Positions 10,550 to 23,453 of a stretch of DNA of 64,000 bases are shown piece after piece. A program made the position numbers and the translations under genes. Position 1 is the stretch's first letter. Every line of letters begins with the position of its first letter. The stretch is from positions 47,978,040-48,042,039 of the forward strand of contig OW388293.1 of the NCBI GenBank assembly GCA_936450465.1, in the 5' to 3' direction. The notes below the pieces were generated by a model, which saw only the letters and a list, made by a program, of their open reading frames with translations, searched no databases and was not told where the DNA came from. Source of the DNA: Gibbula magus (lineage: Eukaryota; Mollusca; Gastropoda; Trochida; Trochidae).

Positions 10550-11399
10550 AACTCGTGTTTCACACGTTTTATTGTGATTTAAATTATGTTTGAGTTGTCC
10601 CTATAAAGGAACGGAACATCAGAGTAATATCAACCCTGTCACATCATTTAAGTTCATATATAATATTGCGACGTTAAATATGCACAATTTTAAATTCAAA
10701 CATATTTCTATAATTCCTGATGTTCGGTATGATGAAACCAGTTGCACTGGTCATTCTGAAAGAAGCATACGCAATATAAAATCTCCCTGCTCGAGGACAT
10801 GAGAAAAGAGTTATCCGTCCTTTGTATCACGTCTTGTCATGGTGCCTTCCACTCGCATGTTTCTCATCGTCGAAATATGTAAAGAAGTTAACACAAGGTC
10901 ATTAAATGTAAGTTTCAGATGAACATCTCTTTTTTTTTTATATCTATTATTAATTCCTTTCCTTTCGGTTGTTTCGGTCTTGTGAGTATAAAGTCACTAT
11001 GTACTCTTACGAAAACGTATACGTAGTCTTCATCGAGAGACTGAGAATTGCATTTTGTTGCAATCCCAACCGTGAGAGTAGAGCAAAAGTTCTTGCTGCA
11101 TTCTCAACTTTGTGCTTATTAGCTCGGCTCTAATCATGGTGTATTTTTTAATTATTCATTAAAATCAATCATTGTGGTGAGTACGAAACCATTAACTGAA
11201 GAATGAGATAAATACTAATGATAAGTGTTGTCGTAAATTAATTAATTAATTAATTCACGTTCGTTTTATGAATGAACAAAGTAGTCCAGGCAGTGTCAAA
11301 GTTCATTGTTAGCTAATCAAATCACTTGAAGATGTTATGACACAAATGTTCTCCCGGTGTAATAACTAAATTAAATGTTAAATGTGTTTTGAGTTACAT

Positions 11400-11655
11400 A
11401 CATATTTTTGACACGCCTGTATAAGATAAACACTGATATCGTTGCGCAGACATGGACAGACACACAGACACTGATATTATTGTATTGACCTGCGTGCACG
11501 TGACATGGCTAACAGGGATATCATTGCGCCGATATGGATGGTATGCTTGCATAAGATCAATACTGAAATCGTTGTGTTGATATAGATGGCCCATCTGCAT
11601 ACACAGGAACTCGATAACAATGTTGATTACCACTTGCATTAACAGAGACATCATT
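11400..11655. repeat. Remnant of the 45-bp minisatellite family
   Basis: Diverged units with GATATCATTGCGCCGATATGGATGG-like segments, resembling 7,740-8,407. No coding potential is claimed. Confidence 0.6.
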
Positions 11656-13110
11656 GCAATATCTTTAACGTTAGGAGCAGTGTTGTTTAGATATGTGGTT
11701 GCATATCATTAACACAGCTATCATTGGAAGGAAGCCTCGCACAGATTTATTTGACTCATCTGCATTTTATTAACACAAATGTTATTGTGAAGATATCTCT
11801 CATAGTCTCTAAAGGGGGTGTCCGATGTTCGAAGTACCAGTCTTAACCATACATAGTTGCCTACACTGTTTGAGACGTCGGATTCTTGCCACCAGAATCT
11901 TGTGTCATTCCAGACCAGGGCCAAGGCCAAGGCCAGATCTACCAATGTCTGGTGTTAACGTGGACGTCCACGGAGCTGCTGGTCAGTGATGCCATCCAGC
12001 GGTGGTCAGAATAGGTACCGAAAACAGTGTCCCCCTCGGCAACATCTTACATATGAATCCCATTTTTGTTTTCATCATACATTGCAGAATTACGTAGTTT
12101 GTCAGTGTCTTCATATTCATTTATGTGTATCCACTTTTGCTACACTCTCGTTCACAGTCACACTAAACCTGTCAGACGTGTCACCTATATCTGTAGTATT
12201 GATGACCAACAAATAAACATATTTTATATCAAAACTCTAAAAATAATTTAGTTCGTCTACATACTGCACTAACATTTGTGACATATCTTGTGTTAATTAT
12301 AATGTTTGTCAATGAAGACAGGCCCATCTCAGATGTTCCCTTTTTAACGTAATACGCGTTTTAGCCACTCAACTCACGCAGAATATTATGCAGCAGCCCC
12401 CCATATATTGAAGTTTCTCAGTCATCCACAAACCGTTTAACTACACAACAGATGCCATTCTGAGAGTACCAAAGGAATATTTTTGATTTTGATGGAACAA
12501 TAGTTCTAGCACTGACCTCTTGTAATATCTGTACAGAATTCTAACATCAAACAATAATGTCTACTCTACCCACGAGGTGATAACAGCATCAAACACCATA
12601 CCACTCTACCCAGGCGATAATATCAGTGCTTTACAGCTTCAGGCGGAACATGAACTACTCTTTGATTGGTTCAAAAGGACAGATGGACCAATGAGTGAGC
12701 AGATCACATTCGCTGGACAACAGACGTCAGCCAGTAAAACTCGCCAGGCAACAAATGTGGAATAATCAAACGGGCGCTGGACATTTTACAAATAGCACTT
12801 AGCATTACCGATACCTTGGTATCTGGTCACGTGGTCCCACCATGCCTCTGTGAAATGTATGCAAATAATCTAATCACTGCTAGAAACCCGGCTAATTCGC
12901 AACATGTTAATCGATTCAAAGCAACTGAGCTGGGTTCTTTAACAGGAGAAATTGTCCTGTGTTGTTACCCTCACTCTTCACCGTCCCTGGGTTACCAGAC
13001 ATTCAAACACATGTACGTCTGTCCACCTTTTACAAAGAATAAACTCTTCAAAAATATATTGTATGTCTCTAATAATTCCAGGTAAAATCGCAGAAAAGAT
13101 GAAAAGAAAT
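11656..13110. repeat. Duplicated downstream flank of peptide-gene copy 2
   Basis: Homologous to 271-1,890 and 18,160-20,375: TATCTTTAACGTTAGGAGCAG at the start, the ACCAGTCTTNACCAT segment, the CTACCCAGGCGATAATATCA segment near 12,605 and the GATTCAAAGCAACTGAGCTG segment near 12,913. Confidence 0.7.
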
Positions 13111-13129
13111 ATGTCATCGTTTTTAAAAC

Positions 13130-13135
13130 TTTATT
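13130..13135 (-). terminator. Polyadenylation signal of peptide-gene copy 2
   Basis: AATAAA on the minus strand, 34 nt after the stop of copy 2. Confidence 0.7.
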
Positions 13136-13168
13136 TTATAGGGCGCCCTGTGAGGAATGAGACAATCT

Positions 13169-15909
13169 CTATTCGTCCTCTGAAATAAAAATATATCTAG
13201 ATAAGCATTAAATATTTCATTTAATATGCATTGGAACCTATTTTACATTTTACATATTCTTAGTAGCAAACATACGCCTTAAGCAAAATAAGATATCAAC
13301 ATGAATTGTGATGTATATAGAATAATCTCTTTTAGCATTTCCATTTTTATGGAAATAAAATTATTCACGTATAGTCCATTAATAATACAACAACTTCTGA
13401 GTGATTGTAACTATTTTAAATGCACGGGTATACATGTATATACAAAAATAATAAGTGTTACAAGTTCAAATTATAAATATTGTATCAAATAAACCTTCTT
13501 CGAGCCCATATAAGTCACGGACATTTCGCTGAAAGTCTTCCAAAGACATGGAATCATCCACTACAAAAAATTACAAGATCCATCTTAAAGAATGCCATAT
13601 ATTTATATCCTATTCGTCTCTTTAAAATGGTGTTTTCTAGGAAACAGAAATTTTCAAAAACATTATTTATTATTCTTAATATATAATTTAAACATTTATT
13701 TGTTTTCTTATTTCATTTAATGGTTATACATATACATACTCTTCATGGGTTCCATAAGGTCACGTGCATGTCGTTTTCCTATGGTGTTTTCAAGTTCTGA
13801 TTGGTCAAATACACCATCTTGGTTAAGGTCGAGATTATCGATATCACGACGACCAAGAACTGAATAAAAAGGAAATCCAGTGAATGAAATGTTTTATGCA
13901 TATAATTTTCTTCTTATTTTTTTTATGAAGCGCTCATATCAGTGACATTGTTATTTTTCGCCGTCATTCATTGTGTATTGTTTTTCTCGGGTCCCTAAAA
14001 TAGGTAAAAACAAAATTGACCAGTTCATCAATGTTATTATTTATTTTCTACAGGGGCGTCTCTAAACACCGACAGGTTACGGTCACAGGAACTCGATATC
14101 GTAAGTAAAATGTAGGTAAAACAAAGGTAAAACAAACCTCCCCCCTATATAACATAGAGTAAAGGAGCACGGGCAGCCATGTTGCCGATCTAAGGGTCCA
14201 TTCAACATTAGGTCAAAAGTAACGCTAAGAATTGGTGACATACACAAATGAACGCATGTACTTATCAATTATACATTTCTTCGCAAAACACGGTTAATTT
14301 CCAACATACGTCACCACTAGGATAAGTTTAATAGCTATTCTAACTCGAAAATCGGCCAGAAAAACCTCTCCCGTGAACGTTAGTCCGCAGTAGACGCCCC
14401 TTCGAACGATCTGATTGATTGAAAAACAATTAGATAACGCTTTTTGATTTGATTATCTAAAACAAATGACTACGCAAAAACAATAGCCTGAAACACAAAT
14501 TAGACGTCATCTAGGCTTGTTTAATCAACTGCAGTCATACGACTTTTGGTATCTGGGTATTTTCTGTTAACGTCATGTATTCAGCTGTACATTTGTCAGT
14601 CCGTTGGTAAAGTGCACAATGACGTGTTAGATATCTTCAATGACCATAATCCATGGTCATGACGTCACTCTATTGTGTTATCAGTTGATTATTATTTAAG
14701 AATCTACTGGTCATTGACTGTCCCAGTCAGGAGGGGTGTTAGGTTTTATAGACATTTTCAGTAATGGCTAATCAAATACTTTTTTCGAGACTGATGTATT
14801 TTGTCCTGGTGTATCTGAATAGGATCTTAAAATTTCTCCCAACTAGACAATTTTTTTCTAATGCATGAACCTGGATTCGAACATGCAACTCTTTGCTTGG
14901 TAGTCAGCGATTCTACCTATTAGGCCACACGACGCTGTTAGAAACCTTAGGATTGTTTGTCAAGACTTTCTATTCAAGATTTTTAACGCACGGAAGGCAT
15001 GGAAAGTCAGAGTTTTAGCTGTCAATCACATCGCTTCGCGTGGAAGTTTTGTGCTGCACGTGCGTGGAAGAATACATTTCATGAGGGTCGCAGCTACTTG
15101 TACCATATCCGATGAATGAGCACCGAAATTTGCAAAATAATTTATTTTGATGTCCCATAATTGAAATTTATTGTTCCAAATGTAAAATAATCACATATAC
15201 ATGTTTCGTGACGTCATACATGGATTAAGATGGAGAATGCATTCGGAGCAGTGGATTCGTTAAAAATAATCAACTCGCCCCTTCGGGGCTCGTTGATTAT
15301 TTTTAACGATTCCACAGCTCCTCATGCATTCTCCATTGCTTAACTTTCAGGAATGAACTACGCATTCGATTCGAAGTGGACCTGAGTGGAGTGGACGTTT
15401 TACCACTGTACCCCAACGCCAATAACTTGACTCTATATCCTAAAGAGGGCGTGGCTTCCGAATCCCGCAAGGGACTTGTCTCGATAAAAAGCTACTGTAT
15501 CATATAGTGTTCTCAAATAAAAACAATAATGTTACATTTGTTCACTAACTAAATGGCATGTATTTCTAATCCACATCCGTAATATTTACAAACGAGCTGT
15601 AATCAGTTTACACAGAATAGTAAATTTTAAAAAAATAAATAAGTTGTCAATTCAGTTAAGCTCCTATGGATCATAGTGACATTTAAGCTTCATGTAATTA
15701 CTTTTAGATGTTTATTGTCACTGTAAACAAACTAAAAGCGATAATATGAATGGTATAGGTTACAAACAATGTTGAACGATCCCTATCGGGGTGGTTTTCA
15801 ACGCTATCTTTTTTAATGTTTTGAATGCCTTCTGGAACCACGAGGACTCGGCACTCTCCGGCAGGATGAGAAACACCGCCAGGATAGCCAGGAGAATAAC
15901 ACCCTTCAT
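13169..15909 (-). CDS. EF-hand-linked cationic peptide precursor, copy 2 (divergent mature peptide)
   Basis: Predicted secreted precursor of 112 residues. Coding exons: 15909-15768, 13859-13740, 13560-13495, 13179-13169; phase 1 throughout. The signal peptide is nearly identical to copies 3 and 4 (MKGVILLAILAVFLILPESA). The cationic segment differs strongly: it starts SSWFQKAFKTLKKIALK, then TTPIGIVQH, and lacks the KDKWRK block of the other copies. The spliced junction reads F-L-G-R-R, an amidation and dibasic cleavage site, so the mature peptide would end in Leu-amide. The EF-hand loop is DLNQDGVFDQSE. Exon 4 encodes MDDSMSLEDFQ..., with Tyr-Gly where others have Asp-Glu. Conserved signal and pro-region around a variable mature part suggests diversification of function. 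Role inferred only. Confidence 0.82.
14851..14975 (-). repeat. tRNA-derived SINE head
   Basis: On the minus strand an A-box-like GTGTGGCCTAATAGGTAG is followed about 35 nt later by the B box GTTCGAATCC. It lacks a proper acceptor stem, so it is not a functional tRNA. A related element lies at 35,285-35,390. It sits in intron 2 of copy 2. Confidence 0.6.
15229..15345. repeat. Long hairpin with TTCG loop
   Basis: Arms of about 50 bp (GGAGAATGCATNCGGAGC, then TAAAAATAATCAAC and their complements) close on GCCCC-TTCG-GGGGC. Located in intron 2 of copy 2. Confidence 0.9.
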
Positions 15910-16636
15910 CTGGACAACAAAAGACAAGAACACATCAAATTCGTGGAAAAGAAATAACTAAATGGAAAAGTCTTGAAGCTATTAAAAGTTTAGAAATATC
16001 AATGGAAAGGTCATAAAATGTCATAGTTTATGAGTTTATTTCTTTCAACAATAGGCTTAGGCATCAATCTCTTCCTGTAGAGGTTACTTCACCCAGTTCT
16101 TCCGTCGATGACAGAACTGATACTCTATATATATATCCTGTACTCTGTACTATATTATGTAAAGCAACTACATGTATATATAACACTTCTTTTAATGTAA
16201 AAACACACCAAAATTAACATGAATACTGTTCCATCAAATGTTAAACAATACAGAGCACGTCCAGCACGCGTCAAACCGCTTCTTCTTGTTGCAAAGTGCA
16301 TACATACAGGGATAAGGTCATATTGGCTTTGATACATAGCTTTCAAGAGTAGTACACGTACAGTACAGTTAGTATTACCGAGAGTTCAGACAAGTCGGTA
16401 ATATTTTTGTGTCGATGCATTTCGACGAAATCTCAAAGCACAGACTATGTGAATTTTGTCTCATGTTTTCTTTCATATACAGGTATTTGCGATCTAATAT
16501 ATGCTTTAAATCAATTTATTTGTAATTATATGTTTAAATTAATAAAAATAATGGCATGACAAATCGTACTGTAAACAAAGAATATTGAAATTCACAGGGT
16601 CATTTAGGGGGGTAAGTTTTTTCGAAGTGTGATTTC

Positions 16637-16706
16637 AGGCCCCCCTAAGTAATTGTAGGAAATGCGTCAAAATTGACGCATTTCCTTCGATTACTTAGGG
16701 GGGCCT
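16637..16706. repeat. Near-perfect hairpin, almost no loop
   Basis: AGGCCCCCCTAAGTAAT and GGAAATGCGTCAA pair with their complements around the palindromic centre TGCGTCAAAATTGACGCA. It lies in intron 1 of copy 2. Confidence 0.9.
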
Positions 16707-16974
16707 GGATTTGATGAACATGGCGAGGTGAAGCTGAGAAATGTTCATCATGTCGAACCGAGAGGTCAGTTATCAAGAGGTTGGTTATCTGATATTTTGG
16801 TAGCTTGGAGGTCGGTTATCTGAACATACACCACGTGGTGTGGTTATCAGGTCAATATCAGAGGTAGTTTTTTTTAGATAACCACCATGGTCGGTTGTGA
16901 GATATTCAACCTACGGAAACAGATGGACTTGTAAAATTTGGGAAATTTTGTCAAATTAGAAATGAAAATTTTGT

Positions 16975-17055
16975 AAGTAGCGAAAGTGGGATTCGAACCC
17001 TGGACCTCTATATCGTTAGAGCAGCGCCTTTATCAATGTAGCTACCGAGGATCCA
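16975..17055 (-). repeat. tRNA-derived SINE head
   Basis: Minus strand: A-box-like GTAGCTACATTGATAAAGGC and B box GGGTTCGAATCCC 31 nt apart, ending in a degenerate 3' acceptor. Probably a SINE fragment, not an active tRNA. Confidence 0.55.
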
Positions 17056-17190
17056 TACAGATGCGTGTTCATTTTTGTGTGTCTTGGCTGTATTTATATA
17101 TTTTCTAGTATTATATATACATATTTATATATGGGAACCAATCTATGTCTACTTTGTGTATGGAATGAATGATAACCATGTGGTGTATGT

Positions 17191-17290
17191 GAAATAATGA
17201 CCTCGACCTCGTGAATATCTGTGATAACCATCTCGCGTACCGCTCGATGGTTATCACAGATATTCACTCGGTCAGCGGTCATTATTTCAA
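17191..17290. repeat. Long hairpin
   Basis: Arms GAAATAATGACC...GTGAATATCTGTGATAACCAT pair with ATGGTTATCACAGATATTCAC...GGTCATTATTTC. Centre CTCGCGTACCGCTCG. Located in intron 1 of copy 2. Confidence 0.9.
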
Positions 17291-17626
17291 CCATAACTGC
17301 CTCTCATATTGACCTGATAACAACTATAATAACAACTAACAAATAACTACTAATATACGTATAAATATAATGTATACACACAAGCATACATCGGAATCTT
17401 TTTCTTTTTCGGTAAACGTTGTACGCCATACTTAGTCCTGTATTAAGAGAGTCATGTCATATCCTAACAAAGCCATGGTACAATAAACTGTTAAATGGGA
17501 AGCAATGAAATAAATGATTCACAGTAAATAAGTTATGTACATAAGAAAAGCAACTTATATTCGATTGAATATTATAATATGATCTTCCTGTGAATATTTT
17601 TTAAAAAGCAATGAACAAGAACTTAC

Positions 17627-17676
17627 CTTGATGTACACCTGTAATGACCAACGTTCTTTTCCAGGGAGGATTTATA
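17627..17676 (-). promoter_or_regulatory. Core promoter and leader exon of copy 2
   Basis: TATAAAT at 17676-17670 (the others have TATAAAA), then GTGTACATCAAG|GTAAGT with the exon end at 17627. Upstream lies the shared element TCTAATCCGTGACT. Confidence 0.8.
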
Positions 17677-17879
17677 GGAGAAAGGCCTTTTAGTCACGGA
17701 TTAGACCTACAGGGTATACATTTCTGAGTTCACACATGTTATTAATATTAAACATATACTCGTGTGAGATCTTGATGCTGTGGTAGCTGTAAATGGTTTG
17801 TTTGAGTGGACATTGTAGCCCTAAGTCATTGCTAATACAATGTCATTTGTACATCAAAAGTTTTCCTTTTATAATATGA

Positions 17880-18159
17880 TACTGAAATATGTGTTATAAC
17901 TTGAAGCACCGTGATATTGTAATATATTAATCATGTTCACTTGAGGCAAAGTTATTGTAATGTGAAGCTGCGATACGTTTTAACATTAGACGCACAGTTT
18001 TTGTAATTTGAATCTGGAATATTTCATAATTTGAGACACAGTGTTTTGTAATTTGAAGCTGCAATATTTTATGTGACACGCAGTGTTGTTGTAATATTAA
18101 GCTGTAATATTTCCTAACGTGAGATGACTGGACGTAGTGTTATTGTAATATTAAGGTAC
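17880..18159. repeat. Degenerate ~46-bp array upstream of copy 2
   Basis: Same GACGCAGTGTTNTTGTAAT / GAAGCTGCAATAT alternation as at 1-270 and 5,040-5,340. Confidence 0.7.
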
Positions 18160-20375
18160 ACCATCTTTAATGTTAGGAGCAGTGTTGTGTAAATATGTGG
18201 CTTCATATTATCAACAAAGATCACAAAGATGTGTTTGACCCACCTGCATATTATTAACACAGATTGTATTGTTAAGATATAATAGGCTCCAAAGAGAGGG
18301 GGAGGTGTCAAATGTTCCAAGTACCAGTCTTGACCATCCATGGTTGCCAACACTGCCATATGTTGCCTGCACTGTTTGAGACGTCTGATTATTGTCACTG
18401 GAATGTTGTGTCATTCCTCCCGCAAGACCAAGATCAGACCTGGTGTTGACGTGGACGGCCATGGAGATGTTGGTCAGTGATGCCAGCCATGGGTGGTCAG
18501 AATAGGTACTCAGAACAGCACTTACTCCTTGAAACATCTTACATGGGAATCCCATTTTTGTTTTCATCAAACATTGAAGAATGCCATAGATTGTCAGTGT
18601 CTTCAAATTCATGTATATGCATTCACTTTTGCTTCAAAGTCTAAATAAACTTGTCAGACATGCAACCTATACCTCTTGTATAGCATGACATCTGTAGTAT
18701 TGATGACTAATATAAATATAAACCTATTTCATGTCAAAACTAAAAAAATAATTAATTTGTCTACATACTAAACTAATATTTGTGACAAATCTTGTGTTAA
18801 TGTTTGTCAATGATGTTCACCTTTTAAAGTAATAAACGTATTATGAGTAGCCACACAACTTAAAAAGAATATTATGACGTTAATGCAGTGGCTCATGTCA
18901 CAAGATATGGAAGTTTCTCAGTCACCCAACATATCATTTAACTACACAACAGTTGCCATTCTGAGAGTCCTAAATGACAGCCTTTGATTTTGACGCAAGA
19001 GTAGTTCTAGCACTGATCTCATGTAATATTGGACACATATTAACATCAAACACTAATGTCTACTCTACCCACAGGGTGATAAGAACATCAGATTATATAC
19101 TGCTCTACCCAGGTGATAATAACAGTGCTCTCCATCTTCAGGCGGAAAAATTGAGTGCTCTCTGATTGGCTAAAATGGACATTTTGGACCACATGAGATG
19201 ACAGCACATCACATTCAAGTGACAACTGACGTAAGCCAGTAAAACTTGCCACGTGTGTTTAATGTTTAAGTGATGTAGTTCAAATTATAAATGTGACATA
19301 GACATGATAGAGGTACAAAGTATTTCAAATGTCAACTGTTTGAGAGGCATTCTAGAAGTTGGTGTGACGAAGAAGACAGAATGATTGATGATCAACTTCT
19401 TTATTATTGCCACTAGTCTGTGTCTTTATCCTATACTACTATTAATCTACCTCGGTATATGTTCACGTCGTCCGACCATGCCTCTGTGCTAATTCACAAC
19501 ATATTAAAGTTCCACTGTAATGCTTTTTCTTATAAAGAATGACAGATTATTACCTCTATGCACATTATATATCAGAATCAAATTGGCATAATATCGAGAC
19601 AATATAGCTTGCAATTAATTGGTAGGATAACTTTTATAAGCCAGTTTGAGTGTAGCTGCAACTTTAGCCCAGCGACCGCACTGACGCATGACTGCGTGAT
19701 TGGCCACTTGTTCACCTGTTACACAGGTTTGGAACATTGGGTGCGGAGCCACCTTAAAGAGCTTTGAAATGAATTGTCACTGCAATTACATCAAATCATT
19801 GGCCATTTGAAATTGACTAAATCACATGGTTATACAATAATCATGCAATTGTCATTTGCGAAAGTACCAAGATAGATATCTAAGGATTAATATATCGACG
19901 ATTTGGGTTGTTTTGTTGAATATTAGTATGTTAAATTACTAAATGTGCTAAAACACGTTGAAATATTATGTGCGCGGATATCCAAGTGAGTGGAGTGACG
20001 TCAAACCCGGCAGATATCCTTCAGAAACTTCAGTGAATCGTTTGTAATAAGGTGGTGTAAATGAAAAGGGGTATATAAGTAATTTCTGGGGCGATTTCAG
20101 AAATTCGGGTATTTTTTAAATTTATACTTCCTTTTCATGAATCTCGAAAGTGACCAAGGGGCATCGACCTTCAACCGATTCAAAGCAAATGAGCTGTGTT
20201 GGTACCCTCACTCTGCTCCGTTCCTTGGTTGCCAGATAGTTCCATTCTATCAATGGTTTACATTCAAGCACATATATATGACTGTCAATCTTTTACAAAG
20301 AATAACTTCTTAAAACATATATTGTAGCTTTCTCTCCTAAAATCAATGAAGAAAACGGAAAAGATAAAAAGATGT
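18160..20375. repeat. Duplicated downstream flank of peptide-gene copy 3
   Basis: Homologous to 271-1,890 and 11,656-13,110. The segment 19,260-20,300 is also present inverted at 34,060-35,105 (landmark GGCATTCTAGAAGTTGGTGT). No coding exon recognised. Confidence 0.7.
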
Positions 20376-20390
20376 CATTATTTTCAAAAC

Positions 20391-20396
20391 TTTAAT
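20391..20396 (-). terminator. Variant polyadenylation signal of copy 3
   Basis: ATTAAA on the minus strand at the position where the other copies carry AATAAA. Confidence 0.6.
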
Positions 20397-20433
20397 TCAT
20401 AGTAACGACGCCCTGTGAGGGATGAGAGAATCT

Positions 20434-23400
20434 CTATTCGTCCTCTGAAATGAAAATATATTAAGATATGTATTATAAAGATATCATTTCATTAGCATTT
20501 AAACCTATTTTACATGTTGCATATACCTATAGTAGCAAACATACACCTTAAGCAGAATGAGTTATCAACAAGAGTTATCACGTATATAGAATGATATTCT
20601 TTTTTAGCATTTTGGAGTTTCATGAAATCAAAGTTATTCACCTATCGTTCATTATTAACACACCAACATCTAAATGATTCTCACTATTTTAAATGAATGT
20701 TTGTCCATGCATATAAAAATTTATTGAAGCGTTAAACAGCCATCAAGAATGTTGATGAACATATCGGAAAATTGCCAAAAATCTAACTCCGTGAAATATA
20801 TACACTTAATTTTTCATAGATTTTTTCGACCCAAAATAAGCCGAGAAATTGACTAACTAGTAAAGGTCTTTTCCAGTCTAAATATAGATCAAGTCTTATT
20901 TTCAAGCGCTAAGCATTGTGGTCTAGCCTGCACAGTGTGTACAAAAATAGAAAAGAAAAATAAAGTTTATGAGCAATGAAAGAAATCGAAAAATATAATT
21001 TTTGGCGGTTATTTATTAACCATTTCATTTAATTATGTATTTTCTATAGATATTTGATGTTTATATGTTTTACCCTACTAGATATTTTGCTTGAATTTTA
21101 TAATCAATGAGAATATATTTGTCATAATTTGCTGGTCTTAGCTCAATAAAAACTACATTAAACAGGCAATAATGTGTATGTTCTCAGGACATTCTGTAAT
21201 GTGTGGCAAGGGTAGCCTAACCTCCAAGAGAAGCACGTGCAGCACAAGCAGTCCGTGGGTTTCTATGGCGACTTGCGCTAAAGACAAGCCTTCACACTTC
21301 GGAAATGCTTGCTACAGCGTAGTACGTTTTATGCAATAAAGGGAATTATGTTTATATGACTCAGATACCCTTAGCGCGCCTTCCTCGAAGAGGGACTACT
21401 CTTTGAAACCAAATTTCATTACATTGTCGTGATATGAAAATTATTTATCACATATAATGTTGTAGATAAAAGCTTTCTCTAGCGATTGACGTTATAGGTA
21501 TATTTTCCACAAATAATGTTGTATTTGAAACACTAACATCCTTGATGGCTCTCTCAAATATTCATTTATAGATATTGTTTTGTACAAACCTTGTTCAAGC
21601 TCATCTAAGTCACGGGCATTTCGCTCAAATTCTTCCAAAGACATGGAATCATCCACTACAAGAAAAATAACAAGATCCATTTTAAAGCATGTCATATATC
21701 TGTATTTGTCTCTTTTGAATGACGTTTCCAACGAAGCAGACATTTTCAAAAACATCATTTATTATTCTTAATATATTAAATAAGTATTTATTCCCTTATT
21801 TTATTTAATGGTTATATATATACATACTCTCCATGAGGTCCATGAGGTCACGTGTGTGTCGTTCTCCTATGGCGTTCTCAAGTTCTGATTGGTCGAATAA
21901 TCCGTCCTGGTTTAGGTCAAGGACATCGATATCACGACGACCATTGAGGACTGAGTGAAAAGGAAATCCTTTGAATGTAATGTTTTATGTATTTCATTTT
22001 CTTTTTTATAATTTGTATTTTCTTGATAAAAGTACCCATCACAAATCTGGTGTCCAAGTATCGGTGACGTTGTTAGCCGCCATTTATTGTGTATCATAGT
22101 TTAGTCAGAAGTCTTGTTTTTCTCAGGTCCCTAGAATAGGTAATAACCAAATTAACCAGTCCATCATTGTGTCATCAAGTCAAGAAATTTATGTTAATGG
22201 ATTATCTAGGATCAAATGACGTCGCCAAAAAATAGCATGAAACACAAGTTAGACATCATCAAGGCTTGTTTAATCAACTAAAGTCGATACGAAGTTTGGT
22301 CTCGGTCTTTCTTTCCGAGACCATGTGTTCAGCTCTACACTTAACAGTCCGTTAGAAATGTGCATAATGACAACATCTTACCATATCTAACATGACCTAA
22401 TCTTTGAGGAAAGAACTGCGCATTCGACTCGAAATGGACCTGATTGGGCGTTTTTACAGCGTCAATAATTGATATATAATGAATTTGACTCCATAGATTA
22501 AAGACGACGTGGTTCGAACCCCAAAGGGAATAAAATAAATATATATTATATAATAGCATATAGAGTGATCTCAATTAAAAACAACAATAAGATGTGATTT
22601 AAATCTAACATGTGAGATAACACTACCTGTTTATGTTTACATGCATTGTGGCCTGAGGCCACGAATACAATAAACTGAAATTTAATAGTACAGTTAATTG
22701 TACGTTTTCGGGATTCGAACCCACATCAACAGAGTAGGGCAACTATCGCCAGCACTGGTCACACCAACATCTTACCACACGACCACGGGCCATCAACAAA
22801 AATCGAAGTCCTACAATCGATAGTTATGGTAATTTTACATTCAGAACCCTTCTCAAGGATGTAAATTAAGGAAACTCCCAAGCCTGAATGCATTAGAAAT
22901 ACATTGTACATGCCATTTATATAGTGAACAATGTTACTATTGAAGATAGTGTTATCCCAAATGTAATAATGTTAGATTAGTGTGTGGTTTCGAATCCTGC
23001 AAGGGATCCGACCCGGATATATTCAAGAATCTGTACTATTGAAGGTAGTGTTATCCAAAATGTAACGCTATTAAAAACAAAAATGTTACATTTGTTCACT
23101 ATCCAAATGGTATTGATTCTAATTTACAAAACAGTTGGAATCAGTCTACGAGGTCATTAAAGACGATCTACAGAATAGTATTTAAAAAAATAAAATTACC
23201 AATTCAATTGATCCACTGCTTCATGTAATTACTTTGAGATGTTTATTGTCAGTGCATGCAAGTTAAAAAGGATAATATGCACGGTATGCATAGGTTACAC
23301 ACGTTTTCTAGCGAGTCCTGTCTTGACTTTTCTCCATTTGTCCTTGACTTTTTCTTTCAACTTTCTAAATCTGTCCTTAAACCACGAAGACTCGGCACTC

Positions 23401-23453
23401 TCCGGCAGGATGAGAAACACTGCCAGGATAGCTAGGAGAATAACACCCTTCAT
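20434..23453 (-). CDS. EF-hand-linked cationic peptide precursor, copy 3
   Basis: Predicted secreted precursor of 116 residues. Coding exons: 23453-23303, 21950-21828, 21655-21590, 20444-20434; phase 1 throughout. Signal peptide MKGVILLAILAVFLILPESA. The cationic segment is longer than in copies 1, 2 and 4, beginning SSWFKDRFRKLKEKVKDKW and ending RKVKTGLARK. After splicing it continues L-L-N-Gly-Arg-Arg (amidation and dibasic cleavage), then the EF-hand loop DLNQDGLFDQSE. The acidic tail has MDDSMSLEEFE...DELEQ and ends EDE. Intron 4 holds the second R1 element (20,752-21,520). Retention of intron 2 would end the frame at ARKRV-stop, giving a pro-region-free cationic peptide. Function inferred as host defence. 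Confidence 0.85.
20752..21520. mobile_element. Element R1, second copy, in intron 4 of copy 3
   Basis: Direct-orientation match to 6,750-7,395 with several indels. It interrupts intron 4 of copy 3; the other peptide genes lack it. No terminal repeats or coding capacity were identified, so the class is unknown. Confidence 0.6.
22695..22800 (-). repeat. tRNA-derived SINE head in intron 2 of copy 3
   Basis: Minus strand: GTGGTCGTGTGGTAAGATG (A-box-like) and GTGGGTTCGAATCCCG (B box). The spacing is longer than in a real tRNA. Confidence 0.55.
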
